From assembly GCF_001040945.1 (NCBI RefSeq), contig NZ_CP011930.1, forward strand, positions 248,001 through 312,000: DNA of 64,000 nucleotides, in the 5' to 3' direction. A model generated the notes under the pieces. The model worked only from the letters and a program-made list of their open reading frames with translations, made no database searches and was not told where the DNA came from. The translations under genes were made by a program, and so were the position numbers. This DNA comes from Herbaspirillum seropedicae (GTDB lineage Bacteria; Pseudomonadota; Gammaproteobacteria; Burkholderiales; Burkholderiaceae_D). How positions within the stretch are numbered: position 1 is the stretch's first letter; every line of letters starts with the position of its first letter. Shown here in pieces: positions 36,301 through 44,958 of this stretch.

Positions 36301-36478
36301 GCTGATCCCGCTGTTGCGCAGCAACTTCTTCGGCCCGATGGCCACCGCCCTCATGGGCGGCATCACCATCGCCACCATCCTGACCCTGTTCTACCTGCCG
36401 GCGTTGTATGCGCTGTGCTACCGGGTCAAGCCGGATGAAACCCATCACCGCGACACTGCCGCCCAAGGGAGCCATTGA
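33335..36478 (+). CDS. RND efflux inner-membrane transporter
   Basis: 1047 residues, typical of the AcrB/MexB superfamily, with twelve predicted helices and two large periplasmic loops. The proton-relay pair is seen in ALGLLVDDAIIAVEMM (TM4). The N-terminal FNLSAWTLQHQALVTFILAL helix and FFPSSDRPELLIDLHLPE (second periplasmic part) fit the short-adaptor RND subgroup. It exports hydrophobic or amphiphilic compounds by proton antiport; the substrate is unknown. It is translationally coupled at both ends. Confidence 0.93.
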   Translation: MSAPGRFNLSAWTLQHQALVTFILALVTLLGIGSYSRLSQSEDPPFTFKVMVIQTDWPGATARQVQEQITDRIARKLQETPDVDFLRSYSRAGQSQLFFTIKDTAPASQVPQTWYQVRKKVGDMAATLPQGVKGPYFNDEFGDVYTNIYALAGDGFSPAQLRDYADQLRGELLHVPGVAKIDYFGERNEHIYIDIGNARMTRLGISPQQLADAIGGQNAVVPGGLITTGNDRVYVRPTGQFDNLRALEEKIIQINNRSFRLGDIATITRGYDEPQEQAMRANGQPVLGIGVTMQPGGDVIRLGKALDARTEELRKRLPAGLTLTAVSSMPHAVEKSVDDFLEAVAEAVAIVLVVSLVSLGIRTGMVVVISIPIVLAVTSLFMYLFDIGLHKVSLGTLVLALGLLVDDAIIAVEMMAVKLEQGWNRRRAAAFAYTSTAFPMLTGTLVTVAGFLPIALAKSGTGEYTRSIFEVSAIALLLSWLAAVVLIPLLGYHMLKEKPGALTDEQIAANPHAGHDEEDHDHPIYQTRIYTWLRRSVAWCVAFRGRVVIATTVLFIGSLAAFALVPQQFFPSSDRPELLIDLHLPERASFEATQREAVRMEALLKDRPQIDHYVSFVGVGAPRFYLPLDQQLASPNFAQFVVTAKSVEDREALARALEEPLRRQFSGVRTRLTRLENGPPVGFPVQFRISGEQIPKVRAIAEQVAAEMRKESRATNIQFDWDEPAQRSVSFEIDQKRAAQLGLTSQQISNFLAMQLSGYTITQYRERDKLISVDLRAPRSERVDPARLATLSMPTANGPVPLATLGQFNNTLEYGVIWERNRQPTITVLADVRPGVQGIDVTNDVNQKLNALRAELPVGYRIDVGGPVEENAKAQSSISAQMPLMVIAVLLLLMVQLQSFGRTMMVVMTAPLGLIGVVGALLLFGQPFGFVAMLGTIAMLGIIMRNSVILVDQIEQDIAAGRGRFDAIVGATVRRFRPITLTAAAAVLALIPLLRSNFFGPMATALMGGITIATILTLFYLPALYALCYRVKPDETHHRDTAAQGSH

Positions 36479-37959
36479 TGACCCAGGTCCATCCCCCCCT
36501 GCCGCTGGCCCTGCTACTGGTGCTGACCCTGTCGGGCTGCGCCTTCGGCCCGACCGGCGAAGCGCCGGCCATGCCCCGGCCCGACCACTATGCAGCCCAG
36601 GCCACGCCCGCAGATGTCGGGCCCGAAGGGGCGCGCCAGCGCTTCGTGCTGGGCCAGCGCGCCGTGCCGCAATGGTGGCAGGCCTATGGTTCGCCCGAGC
36701 TGTCGGCCTGGGTGGAAGAGGCCTTGCGCAACAATCATTCGCTGGCCCAGGCTGAACGCAACCTGGCTAGCGCCCGCCTGCAACTGCGCGCCCAGATCGA
36801 CCAGTCATTGTGGCCGTCCGTCGACGCGGTCGGCCAGGCCCAGCGCCAGCGCGCCTTGGGCCTGCCCAATATCGGCCCGACCACCAACCTCTACAACGTC
36901 TTCGCCGGCCAGATCCGAGCCAGCTATACCTTCGACCTGTTCGGCACGGAACGCTACGCCAACGCCGCCACAGCCGCCCAGGTCGATGCCCAGTCCTACC
37001 AGTTCGATGCGGCCCGCCGCGCCTTGGTGGCCAATGTGGTCATCAGCGCCATCAATGCCGCTGCGCTGCGCGTGCAGGTGAGCGATACCGAACGCCTGGT
37101 GGCGCTGGCCGAGGCCGATGCCAGTGAAGTGCAGCGGCGCGCCGAGCTGGGCGCGGCCTCGCAGGACGATCTGCTGGCCGCACGCGCCAATGCACAGTCC
37201 TTGCGCGCCAGCCTGCCCGGCCTGCAGGCACAGTGGCTGGCCGCGCGCCACGCCCTGGCCGTGCTGATGGGCCGCACGCCCGACCAGGCGCCCGCCGATC
37301 TGGACCTGGCCAGCCTGCGCCTGCCTGCCGAGGTGCCGCTGGCGGTGCCCTCGGAACTGTTGCGCCAGCGGCCCGACATCCTCGCAGCCGACGCCGCGCT
37401 GAAGGTGGCGGCGGCCCAGCAGGCCCAGGCCACGGCGGAGATGTTCCCCAGCCTGTCCATCAGCGCATCCTTCGGGCAGTCCGGTTTTACCTGGCCCAAG
37501 GCGACCGGTGCGGCGGGTGCAGTGTGGGGTTTGGGGGCGTCGCTGACGCAGCCGCTGTTCCATGGCGGCGCGCTGCGTTCCATGAGCGAAGCTGCGGAGC
37601 AGGCCTATCTGGCGGCCGAGGCCAATTATCGCCAGACCGTATTGAATGCGTTCCAGAATGTGGCCGATAGCCTGGTGGCCCTGAGCCATGACGCCGATGC
37701 CCAGACCGCCGCAGCGGCGGCGCGCCAGGCCAGCGAGCAGGGCTGGCGCAATGCCCAGCGGCGCGTGGCCCTGGGTGCGGTGCCGATCAGCGCGGCGCGC
37801 AGTGGTGAGCGCCAGTATCTCAATGCCCACCTCAGTGAAGCGCGCGCCACCGCCAGCCGCCTCAACGCCACAGCCACGCTGTTCCAGGCCATGGGGGTGA
37901 GCCTGGAGGCTGCACCGGCGACTTCACCGACCACTGCACCGCAGGCAGCGCAACCGTGA
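36478..37959 (+). CDS. RND efflux outer-membrane factor (NodT/OprM family lipoprotein)
   Basis: 493 residues from the ATG at 36478, which shares one base with the permease stop (TGATG) and has AAGGGAG seven bases upstream. Lipobox LSGC is near residue 20. Two homologous OEP repeats form the TolC-like channel; recognisable segments are VPSELLRQRPDILAADAALK and SYTFDLFGTERYANA. It completes the tripartite pump. The Ala/Pro/Thr-rich tail after about residue 470 is probably disordered. Confidence 0.92.
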   Translation: MTQVHPPLPLALLLVLTLSGCAFGPTGEAPAMPRPDHYAAQATPADVGPEGARQRFVLGQRAVPQWWQAYGSPELSAWVEEALRNNHSLAQAERNLASARLQLRAQIDQSLWPSVDAVGQAQRQRALGLPNIGPTTNLYNVFAGQIRASYTFDLFGTERYANAATAAQVDAQSYQFDAARRALVANVVISAINAAALRVQVSDTERLVALAEADASEVQRRAELGAASQDDLLAARANAQSLRASLPGLQAQWLAARHALAVLMGRTPDQAPADLDLASLRLPAEVPLAVPSELLRQRPDILAADAALKVAAAQQAQATAEMFPSLSISASFGQSGFTWPKATGAAGAVWGLGASLTQPLFHGGALRSMSEAAEQAYLAAEANYRQTVLNAFQNVADSLVALSHDADAQTAAAAARQASEQGWRNAQRRVALGAVPISAARSGERQYLNAHLSEARATASRLNATATLFQAMGVSLEAAPATSPTTAPQAAQP

Positions 37960-38019
37960 CGCCGTCGCCATGTTCCTTCCAGAGGGGACATGGCGCGGAT
38001 CTCTTATCTTCTTATTGTC

Positions 38020-38871
38020 TTATCCCTTGCTCGCGCCGAAGGTCAGCCCGGCGACGAACTGCTTCTGCATCACGAAGAACAGGATCACCGACGGCAGCGC
38101 CGCCAGGATGGAACCGGCCGAGACCAGGTTCCAGGCGGTGGTCCACTGGCCGCGCAGGGCCGCCACGCCCACCGTGATCGGGGCCACGTCATCCCCCTGG
38201 GTCAACACCAGCGCCCAGAAGTAGTCATTCCAGACAAAGGTAAACACCAGCACCGCCAAGGCCGCCAGCGCAGGACGGATCAGCGGCAGCACGATGCGGT
38301 AGAACACGGTCCATTCGCTGGCGCCCTCGATGCGCGCCGCCTCGATCATCTCGAAGGGCAGCTGCTTGATGAAGTTGCGCAGGAAGAGGGTGCAGAAGCC
38401 GGTCTGCATGGCAATGTGGAACAGCATCATCCCGGTGATGGTGTTGAACAGGCCCAGCGACAGCGAGAGATCGCGCACCGGGATCATCAGGATCTGCTGC
38501 GGCACGAAGTTGCAGGCCACGAAGGTGGCGAAGAGCACCGTATTGCCGCGGAACTGGTAGGTCGACAGCGCAAAGCCGGCCATGGCCGCCAGCGAGATCG
38601 CGCCGATCACCGAGGGGATCGTGATGAGGCAGCTGTTCCAGAAGTAATGCAGCATCGGCGACGCCGTCAGGGCTTCGCGGTAATTCTCCAGCATGGCGAA
38701 GTCCTGCGGCCAGCCCCAGTAGTTGCCGGCCATCAGTTCATCGTTGGAGCGGATCGAAGTGACCAGCGCGGCCAGCATCGGCAAGAGCCAGATCAGCAGC
38801 GCCACCGGCAGCGAGGCGCGGTAGAGCGCGCGGTTGATGGGCTTCCATTTTTCTATCGGCATCGGGAACAT
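38020..38871 (-). CDS. Carbohydrate ABC transporter permease (MalG type)
   Basis: 283-residue inner-membrane permease with about six helices. The EAA loop EMIEAARIEGASEWTVFYRIVLPL (in parts) interacts with the ATPase at 43465-44610. It is the last gene of the sugar operon, 26 bp after the partner permease. It is convergent with the RND outer-membrane factor, with a 60-bp gap that contains no clear terminator. Confidence 0.92.
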   Translation of the reverse strand: MFPMPIEKWKPINRALYRASLPVALLIWLLPMLAALVTSIRSNDELMAGNYWGWPQDFAMLENYREALTASPMLHYFWNSCLITIPSVIGAISLAAMAGFALSTYQFRGNTVLFATFVACNFVPQQILMIPVRDLSLSLGLFNTITGMMLFHIAMQTGFCTLFLRNFIKQLPFEMIEAARIEGASEWTVFYRIVLPLIRPALAALAVLVFTFVWNDYFWALVLTQGDDVAPITVGVAALRGQWTTAWNLVSAGSILAALPSVILFFVMQKQFVAGLTFGASKG

Positions 38872-38897
38872 GAGGATTCCTTTTTTTCCTTGAGCGT

Positions 38898-39833
38898 TCA
38901 GCGTTCAGCGCGCAGCATGCGGCGCAGCTGATAGACGATGTAGACCAGCATGATGGCAAAGAGCGTCACGGCCACCGCTGCCGAATACCCCTGGCGGTAA
39001 TACTTGATGGCCTGGTCATAGGCGTAGTAGGCCAGCACGGTGGAACTCTCATAGGGGCCGCCGCTGGTCATCACCGAGATCAGGTCGAAGCTGCGCAGCG
39101 CGCCGATGATGCTGACCACGAAGGCCATGAAGGTGGTCGAGCGCAATTGCGGCAGGATCACATAGCGCAGCATGGTCCAGCCCTTGGCGCCTTCCATGCG
39201 CGCCGCTTCCACCTGGTCGTGGTTCAGCGCTGTCAGGCCGGTGAGGAAGAGGATCATGCAATACGCCGTCTGCGGCCACAGCGCGGCGAAGATGATGCCG
39301 AAGGTGGCATAGCGCGCATCGCCCAGCACCGGCACGCCCTGGCCGAAGAGCAGCGAGAGCAGCCCGAAGCTGGGGTCATAGAACCAGCTGTACATGAGGC
39401 CGACCACCACGCCCGAGAGCACGAAGGGCGCGAAGAACAGCGACTTCACCACGCGCATGCCGATCACCTTCTGGTTCAGGTACAGCGCGATGGCCAAGCC
39501 CATGGGCGGGGCCAGCAGGAACATCAGCAGCCACAGCACGTTGTTCTTCAGGGCGGTGTAGAAGGTCGGCGCGTGGAACAGCTCGACGTAGTTGGCCAGC
39601 CCCACGAACCTGGGCTCGGTCATGCCATCCCAGCTGAAGAAGCTGAGATAGATCGTATAGAGAATCGGGTACAGCACATAGACCAGCGTCATCACGCAGG
39701 CCGGCGCCAGGAACCAGAAGGCGGCGCGGTTGCGGCGGGCGGCGCTGCGCTGAGGACCGCTGGCCGCTGTGGTGGCCACTGTAGCGGCGGCTGGGGGCGC
39801 AGGCGGCTGCGCGGCGGATGTGGGCGCGAGCAT
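38898..39833 (-). CDS. Carbohydrate ABC transporter permease (MalF type)
   Basis: 311 residues from the ATG at 39833, chosen for AAGGAGA seven bases upstream; the frame is open 42 bp further. An Ala/Pro-rich cytoplasmic N-terminus precedes six helices. The EAA loop is VEAARMEGAKGWTMLRYVILPQL (in parts). Partner of the permease just downstream. It is separated from the substrate-binding protein gene by an odd low-complexity spacer. Confidence 0.9.
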   Translation of the reverse strand: MLAPTSAAQPPAPPAAATVATTAASGPQRSAARRNRAAFWFLAPACVMTLVYVLYPILYTIYLSFFSWDGMTEPRFVGLANYVELFHAPTFYTALKNNVLWLLMFLLAPPMGLAIALYLNQKVIGMRVVKSLFFAPFVLSGVVVGLMYSWFYDPSFGLLSLLFGQGVPVLGDARYATFGIIFAALWPQTAYCMILFLTGLTALNHDQVEAARMEGAKGWTMLRYVILPQLRSTTFMAFVVSIIGALRSFDLISVMTSGGPYESSTVLAYYAYDQAIKYYRQGYSAAVAVTLFAIMLVYIVYQLRRMLRAER

Positions 39834-39916
39834 GGCGGGGTCTCCTTCTTTTTCTGCGGCCATCGTGCTGGGCAAGCACGATGGCCGGGTGGACTACTAC
39901 TGAACTGCTGCTTAAT

Positions 39917-39940
39917 AACTATCTAACTATCTAACTATCA
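39917..39940. repeat. Short direct repeats in the binding-protein/permease spacer
   Basis: AACTATCT, AACTATCT, AACTATCA in tandem, within a 120-bp AT-rich stretch (about 39890-40000) that also contains CAGTTAACTG (39946-39955) and several CTACT/TTAACTACT variants. The spacer contrasts sharply with the high-GC genes on either side. It may set differential expression of the binding protein and permeases. Confidence 0.6.
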
Positions 39941-40006
39941 GCTACCAGTTAACTGCAACTTGATTACTGCTTGACCACTACTTAACTACTACCGCATCAA
40001 CCGCCA

Positions 40007-41254
40007 TCAGGACTTCTTGTAGATGCGCTTGCGGCTTTGCTCCAGCTCATTGAGCACATCATCGATCCTGGTCGGATCGCTGACGAACTTCTGCATGCCC
40101 TTCATGCCTTCATCGGCCATTTCCTTGGTCATGTCGCGATCATAGAACTGCGAGATGCCGCCCTTGGCGTTGGAGAGGATCTCGAAGCCGATGCGCGAGA
40201 TCGGTTCGGTGGGCGCGGGCGACTTGCTGTTGGCCGGCAGCGAACCCAGTCCCTCTGCCAGCTTGGCGCTGATGGCCGGCGTACCGACGAAGGCGATGAA
40301 GCGGCGCGCATCGGCCTTGTTGCGGGCCTTGGCAGGGATGTGGATGGATTCGGTCGGACCTTCCTCAGCCGTGGGTACATTGGCATCGATGATGGGGAAC
40401 TGGAAGTAACCCATCTCCGGCGCCAGCTTGGCCGGGAAGCCCTTGGCGATGAAGGTGCCCATCAACATCATGGCGGCCTTGCCCTGGAACAGGAAGGGCT
40501 GGGCGCCGTCGAGGTCATAGGAGAGGGCGTTGTCGATGAAGTACTTGTTGTCGATCAGGCTCTTCCAGGCGGTATGGACCTTCTTGACGCGCGCATCGGT
40601 GTAGGCGATATCGCCGGCCATCAACTGCTGGTGGAAGGCATTGCCATTGATGCGCAGGTCCAGGTAGTCGAACCAGCCGGCCAGGGTCCAGGCGTCGCGG
40701 CCACCCACGGCGATCGGGGCGATGCCGGCAGCCTTGAGCTTCTTGCAGGCGTCCAGGAATTCATCCCAGGTCTTGGGCTCGCCGGCAATGCCGACCTTCT
40801 TGAACAAGTCCTTGCGGTAGAACATGCCCCAGGAGTAGTAGACGGTGGGCACCGAATACTGCTTGCCGTGCCAGGACGAGGCTTCCTTGGTGGAGGCGTA
40901 GGTGGCGTCCCAGCCGTTCTTCTTCCAGTCTTCGCTCACGTCTTCCAGCAGGCCACGGCTGGCGTAGAAGGCCATGCGCTCGCCGTTGTGCCAGTTGATG
41001 ATGTCCGGCGCCTGGGTCGAGAGCCAGCCCGGCAGCTGTACCTTGTAGGCTTCTTCCTCGATGAAGGAGGGCTTGATGTCCACGTCCGGGTTGGCCTTCT
41101 TGAATTCATCCATCGTCGATTGCCACACCGCGCGCTGCACCGCGCCCTTGTAGGCGATGTTGATGGCCAGGGTGCCGGCGGTGGCGGCGGTGTTCCAGGC
41201 GGCTGTGGCGGCCAGGCAGCCGGCGATCACGCCCATGCGAATCATCTTCTTCAT
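40007..41254 (-). CDS. Carbohydrate ABC transporter substrate-binding protein
   Basis: 415 residues from the ATG at 41254 with GGAGACAAC upstream; the frame extends 24 bp further without a better signal. An N-terminal signal peptide (MKKMIRMGVIAGCLAATAA, cleaved near residue 27) sends it to the periplasm. MalE-like family 1 fold: LPGWLSTQAPDIINW, YYSWGMFYRKDLFKKVG, GKAAMMLMGTF. It precedes the two permeases and follows the beta-galactosidase, so the ligand may be a galactoside or galacto-oligosaccharide. Confidence 0.92.
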   Translation of the reverse strand: MKKMIRMGVIAGCLAATAAWNTAATAGTLAINIAYKGAVQRAVWQSTMDEFKKANPDVDIKPSFIEEEAYKVQLPGWLSTQAPDIINWHNGERMAFYASRGLLEDVSEDWKKNGWDATYASTKEASSWHGKQYSVPTVYYSWGMFYRKDLFKKVGIAGEPKTWDEFLDACKKLKAAGIAPIAVGGRDAWTLAGWFDYLDLRINGNAFHQQLMAGDIAYTDARVKKVHTAWKSLIDNKYFIDNALSYDLDGAQPFLFQGKAAMMLMGTFIAKGFPAKLAPEMGYFQFPIIDANVPTAEEGPTESIHIPAKARNKADARRFIAFVGTPAISAKLAEGLGSLPANSKSPAPTEPISRIGFEILSNAKGGISQFYDRDMTKEMADEGMKGMQKFVSDPTRIDDVLNELEQSRKRIYKKS

Positions 41255-41392
41255 TGTTGTCTCCGAATGTGGGTTCAAAACAGCTTGGTCTTTGTTAGCG
41301 TGCGCAGGTTCTGCCGCCTGCTTGGGCCACGGCGGACAGCGCCGCCGTGGCGTCTTTCTTCCAGAGTGAGGCCGGCTATTGCCATTGCCTGA

Positions 41393-43369
41393 TCACGGGT
41401 GCTGGCCAGTGCGATACACCGCCACGCCTTGCGGCTCCAGCTGCGCCTGGCCGACCAGGAACTGCGCGCCTTGCGCCTGCGGCAGGGTGATCGCTGCGTC
41501 GCTGTAGTTGAAGGCGAAGCAGAGGCCGCCGCGCTCTTGCAGGCGCAGGCCCTCGGGCAGGCGTTGCGGGGCGAGTCCGGCGTCGCGGGCCAACTGCTCG
41601 AAGCAGGCGCTGGTGAGCGCATCATCGAAGATGCCGGCCAGGTAGTGGGCGCGTTCTTTGCGCACGATGGCCGGATGGCCGTCGCCGAACTGCGCCAGGG
41701 TCTGCAAGCCCTCGCCATCGGCCTCGATCAGGTCCCGCCAGTGCGCGCCCTGGCCGCTGTGCGCGCCGAACTGCACCGGTTCGGTGACATTGGGGCGCAG
41801 CGATTCCACGCGCCAGACGCGCATGGGCAGCAGTTGCTGCAAGGGGCCGGGCGGCAGCGTGGCGGGAATCTGCAGCGAGCGGGTCTTGGAGCCGCTGCGC
41901 GGACCGAACACCGACAGCGCGCCGCTCTCGGCGATGCGGCCCGGCAGATCGTCCGGCACGATGGGCAGGGGCGGCACTACGATCATGGCATAGCCGTCCA
42001 GCTTGGCGTGCAGCGGCAGGATGTCCACATCCAGGCCCAGTGCGCGCAGGGTGGCGTAGTACTGGAAGGCAAAGCGCTGGTATTCGAAATCGATGCCCTG
42101 GAAATGGATGTCGAAGAGCCACTTGGCGTCGTAGTCGAACAGCAGCGCCACCTTGCCGCGCGGCTGCGCCAGCGCCCCCTGTGCCTGTTCGACGGTGATG
42201 ATTTCCCGCGCCACCTGCTCGGCTTCGCTGCCGCCCACATCGAGGCGGTTGTCCGGACGATTCAGGCCGGCATGCAATTGTTCCTGTGCGAACGGGCATT
42301 GGCGCCAGCGGAAATAGGAGACGCAACCCGCGCCGTGGGCAAAGGCTTCCCAGCTCCACAGGCGCACCATGCCTGGCAGCGGATGCGGATTCCAGTGCGC
42401 CCAGTTCACCGGCCCCGGCTGTTGTTCCATGACCCAGAAGGGCTGGGCCGACATGCCGCGATACAGGTCATGGTTGAAGCTGGCGAAGTCGGGATGGCCG
42501 GTGCGCAGCCAGCGCGCCTTGGTGGCGTCGTCGAACCACATCACTTCCAGCGCGCCCAGCGGATAGCTGTCCCAGGTGGCCACATCGAGGTCGGCCGCAA
42601 CCGGATAGTGATCGAACTCCAGGAACATCTGCATGAAGTTGTGCACCATCAGCCGGCCCGGCGAGAGCGCACGCAGGATCTCCACCTGCATGCGGTTGTA
42701 GCGCGCCACTTCGTCCGAGGCGAAGCGGCGATAGTCCAGGCGGTGCGAGGGATGGGCTTCGGTGACGGTGCCGATGGGGGCGTCGATCTCATCGAAGCTG
42801 CGGTATTCCATGCTCCAGAACACCGTGCCCCAGGCCGTGTTGAGCGCGTCGATGCTGCCGTAGCGCTGGCGCAGCCACTGGCGGAAACGGCGCTGCGCCG
42901 AGGCCGAATAGCTGACCACGGTCTGGTGGCAGCCATATTCATTGTCGGTCTGCCAGGCCGTCACGGCCGGGTGCTGGCCATAGCGTTCGCCCAGCAGACG
43001 CACGATGCGTTGTGATTCCTCGAAGTAGGAATCCGATGAGAAATCATAGTGGCGGCGCGAACCGAAGGCGCGCTGGCGGCCATTGGCGTCCACCGCCAGC
43101 ACATCGTCATGGCGGTCGATGAGCCACTTGGGCGGGGTCGCGGTGGGGGTGCACATGACCACTTCCAGACCATGCCTGGCCAGCACCTCGATGGCGCGAT
43201 CCAGCCAGTCCCAGCGCAACTCGCCGGGCGAAGGTTCGATGCGGCTCCAGGCGAATTCGCCGATGCGCACCTGCTTGATGCCCAGCGCCTTCATGCGTTG
43301 CGCATCGCTGTCCCACATGGCCTCGGGCCAATGTTCGGGGTAGTAACAGACTCCCAATCGTAGCGACAT
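41393..43369 (-). CDS. GH42 beta-galactosidase
   Basis: 658-residue glycoside hydrolase family 42 enzyme: N-terminal [11 protein letters not shown], acid/base Glu144 in QTDNEYG, nucleophile Glu315 in WVMEQQPG, then trimerisation and small C-terminal domains. No signal peptide, so it hydrolyses imported galactosides in the cytoplasm. AAGGAA lies eight bases before the ATG at 43369. It lies between the ATPase and binding-protein genes of a sugar ABC operon. Confidence 0.93.
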   Translation of the reverse strand: MSLRLGVCYYPEHWPEAMWDSDAQRMKALGIKQVRIGEFAWSRIEPSPGELRWDWLDRAIEVLARHGLEVVMCTPTATPPKWLIDRHDDVLAVDANGRQRAFGSRRHYDFSSDSYFEESQRIVRLLGERYGQHPAVTAWQTDNEYGCHQTVVSYSASAQRRFRQWLRQRYGSIDALNTAWGTVFWSMEYRSFDEIDAPIGTVTEAHPSHRLDYRRFASDEVARYNRMQVEILRALSPGRLMVHNFMQMFLEFDHYPVAADLDVATWDSYPLGALEVMWFDDATKARWLRTGHPDFASFNHDLYRGMSAQPFWVMEQQPGPVNWAHWNPHPLPGMVRLWSWEAFAHGAGCVSYFRWRQCPFAQEQLHAGLNRPDNRLDVGGSEAEQVAREIITVEQAQGALAQPRGKVALLFDYDAKWLFDIHFQGIDFEYQRFAFQYYATLRALGLDVDILPLHAKLDGYAMIVVPPLPIVPDDLPGRIAESGALSVFGPRSGSKTRSLQIPATLPPGPLQQLLPMRVWRVESLRPNVTEPVQFGAHSGQGAHWRDLIEADGEGLQTLAQFGDGHPAIVRKERAHYLAGIFDDALTSACFEQLARDAGLAPQRLPEGLRLQERGGLCFAFNYSDAAITLPQAQGAQFLVGQAQLEPQGVAVYRTGQHP

Positions 43370-43464
43370 GGTCGTGATTCCTTAGCGGTAGTGAAGCGGA
43401 TACAGAATGGAAAGAGGGACGAACAGAGCAGCAGGCCGCAGATGCAGGCTCACACTCATCACAC

Positions 43465-44610
43465 TCAGGCGGCAACGGCCAAGCCGCCCTGGACTTGCGT
43501 GCGGGTCAGCGCCAGCCCGTCCTGGTCGAACAGATAGGCGCAGGCCGGTGCGATGGCCACGCGCACGCGCTCGCCACGGGTGATGCGGGCGTCGCCAGCG
43601 GCCTTGGCCACCAGCGGCTGGCCGGCGGGCTCGTCCAGATGCACATAGGTCTGCTCGCCCAGGCGTTCGACCAGCACCACTTCGCGATGGATGCCGTACT
43701 GGCCCTGGCTGCCGATTTCCATATGCTCCGGGCGCACGCCCACGGTCACCATCTGGCCCGGCTGCAGCGCGCCTTGCGCGGCCACCAGCAGGGTTTCCTC
43801 GCTGCCGGAAAGGCGCACCAGAATGCCGTTCTCCTGCACACCCGCCACCTGCGCCGGCAGGAAGTTCATCCGTGGTGAACCGATGAAGCCGGCCACGAAG
43901 CGGTTGCGCGGATGGTGATACAGCTCCATGGGTGTGCCGACCTGGGCGATGCTGCCGAAGCGCTGGGTATCGGCGCCGGCATGCAGCAGCACGATGCGAT
44001 CGGCCAGGGTCATCGCTTCGACCTGGTCGTGCGTCACATAGACCACGCTGGCCTGCTCGAACTGGCGATGCAGGCGGGCGATCTCGATGCGGGTCTGGCT
44101 GCGCAGGGTGGCGTCCAGGTTCGACAGCGGTTCATCGAACAGGAACACACCCGGACGGCGCACGATGGCGCGGCCAATGGCCACGCGCTGGCGCTGGCCG
44201 CCGGAGAGTTCCTTGGGCTTGCGCTGCAGCAGTTCTTCCAGCTGCAGGATGCGCGCAGCCTCGCGCACTTTCTGTTCGATCTCGGCCTTGGGCAGCTTGG
44301 CCAGGGTCAGGCCGAAGCTCATGTTTTCGTACACCGTCATGTGCGGGAACAGCGCATAGCTCTGGAACACCATGGCCACCGAGCGCTGCGCCGAGGGCAC
44401 ATCGTTGACGCGCTTGCCGCCGATGAAGAGGTCGCCGCTGGTGAGATCTTCCAGCCCGGCGATGCTGCGCAGCAGCGTGGATTTGCCGCAGCCGGATGGA
44501 CCCAGGAAGACGCAGAATTCATGTTCGCCAATGTCGAGATCGACATTGCGGATCACCGGCGGTGCATCGCCGTAGGCTTTTTGTGCTGCACGCAAGGTAA
44601 TGCTGGCCAT
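43465..44610 (-). CDS. Sugar ABC transporter ATP-binding protein (UgpC/MsmK/MalK type)
   Basis: 381 residues from the ATG at 44610 (AGGA eight bases upstream; the preceding GTG is a less likely start). Walker A GPSGCGKST at 37-45, Q-loop FQSYALFPH, signature LSGGQRQRV, Walker B VFLFDEP, switch His in VTHDQ, then a C-terminal TOBE/regulatory domain with GVRPEHMEI. It is the first gene of the operon, just downstream of a LacI operator, and energises the two MalF/MalG-type permeases. Confidence 0.93.
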   Translation of the reverse strand: MASITLRAAQKAYGDAPPVIRNVDLDIGEHEFCVFLGPSGCGKSTLLRSIAGLEDLTSGDLFIGGKRVNDVPSAQRSVAMVFQSYALFPHMTVYENMSFGLTLAKLPKAEIEQKVREAARILQLEELLQRKPKELSGGQRQRVAIGRAIVRRPGVFLFDEPLSNLDATLRSQTRIEIARLHRQFEQASVVYVTHDQVEAMTLADRIVLLHAGADTQRFGSIAQVGTPMELYHHPRNRFVAGFIGSPRMNFLPAQVAGVQENGILVRLSGSEETLLVAAQGALQPGQMVTVGVRPEHMEIGSQGQYGIHREVVLVERLGEQTYVHLDEPAGQPLVAKAAGDARITRGERVRVAIAPACAYLFDQDGLALTRTQVQGGLAVAA

Positions 44611-44671
44611 CACATTTTCCTGTCAGAAAGATTGCCGGGCAGGCCGCCGCAAAGGCAGGGCTGGCGTCAGG

Positions 44672-44683
44672 TTAAGCGCTTAA
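44672..44683. promoter_or_regulatory. LacI-family operator 1
   Basis: TTAAGCGCTTAA, a perfect 12-bp palindrome with the LacI-type core AANCGNTT, 62 bp before the first gene of the sugar operon. It probably lies at or just after the operon's transcription start. Confidence 0.75.
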
Positions 44684-44903
44684 TCAAATCACCCAAAAAA
44701 AAGATCGCCTGGGTGGTGTCCTGAGTGCAATCGGGTTTGTCTCCACGTCGTTGTTCTGATCGTGTTGCCGCATCGGGGCGGCCAATAGTGTGGAAAGATC
44801 ATACCCATCTTGCATGGCCCATGCAACAAGAATCCTGTAACGCCAGGTGACAGGAAAATGTCAGCCAGTGCGCCCCTGCGCACCCTGCCGGCGCCCGCCT
44901 GCG

Positions 44904-44932
44904 TTGACAAGCCAGGCATAAGCGGTTTGAAT
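44904..44932 (+). promoter_or_regulatory. lacI-type gene promoter with internal LacI operator 2
   Basis: TTGACA (44904-44909, perfect -35), 17-base spacer, TTGAAT (44927-44932, four of six matches to -10). The spacer holds AAGCGGTT (44920-44927), a second AANCGNTT core, so the regulator would repress itself. The two operators are 246 bp centre to centre, a distance that could allow looping. Confidence 0.7.
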
Positions 44933-44958
44933 GCGAGGGCTTCCAACTCCATCGCCTC

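Noticed and set aside
34340..36475. 711-residue antisense frame over the RND transporter gene
   Set aside because: His/Gln/Arg-rich shadow; the plus strand encodes an obvious RND protein.
39946..39955. CAGTTAACTG as a possible operator or origin element
   Set aside because: A single ten-base palindrome inside a low-complexity spacer between co-transcribed genes; nothing else supports it.
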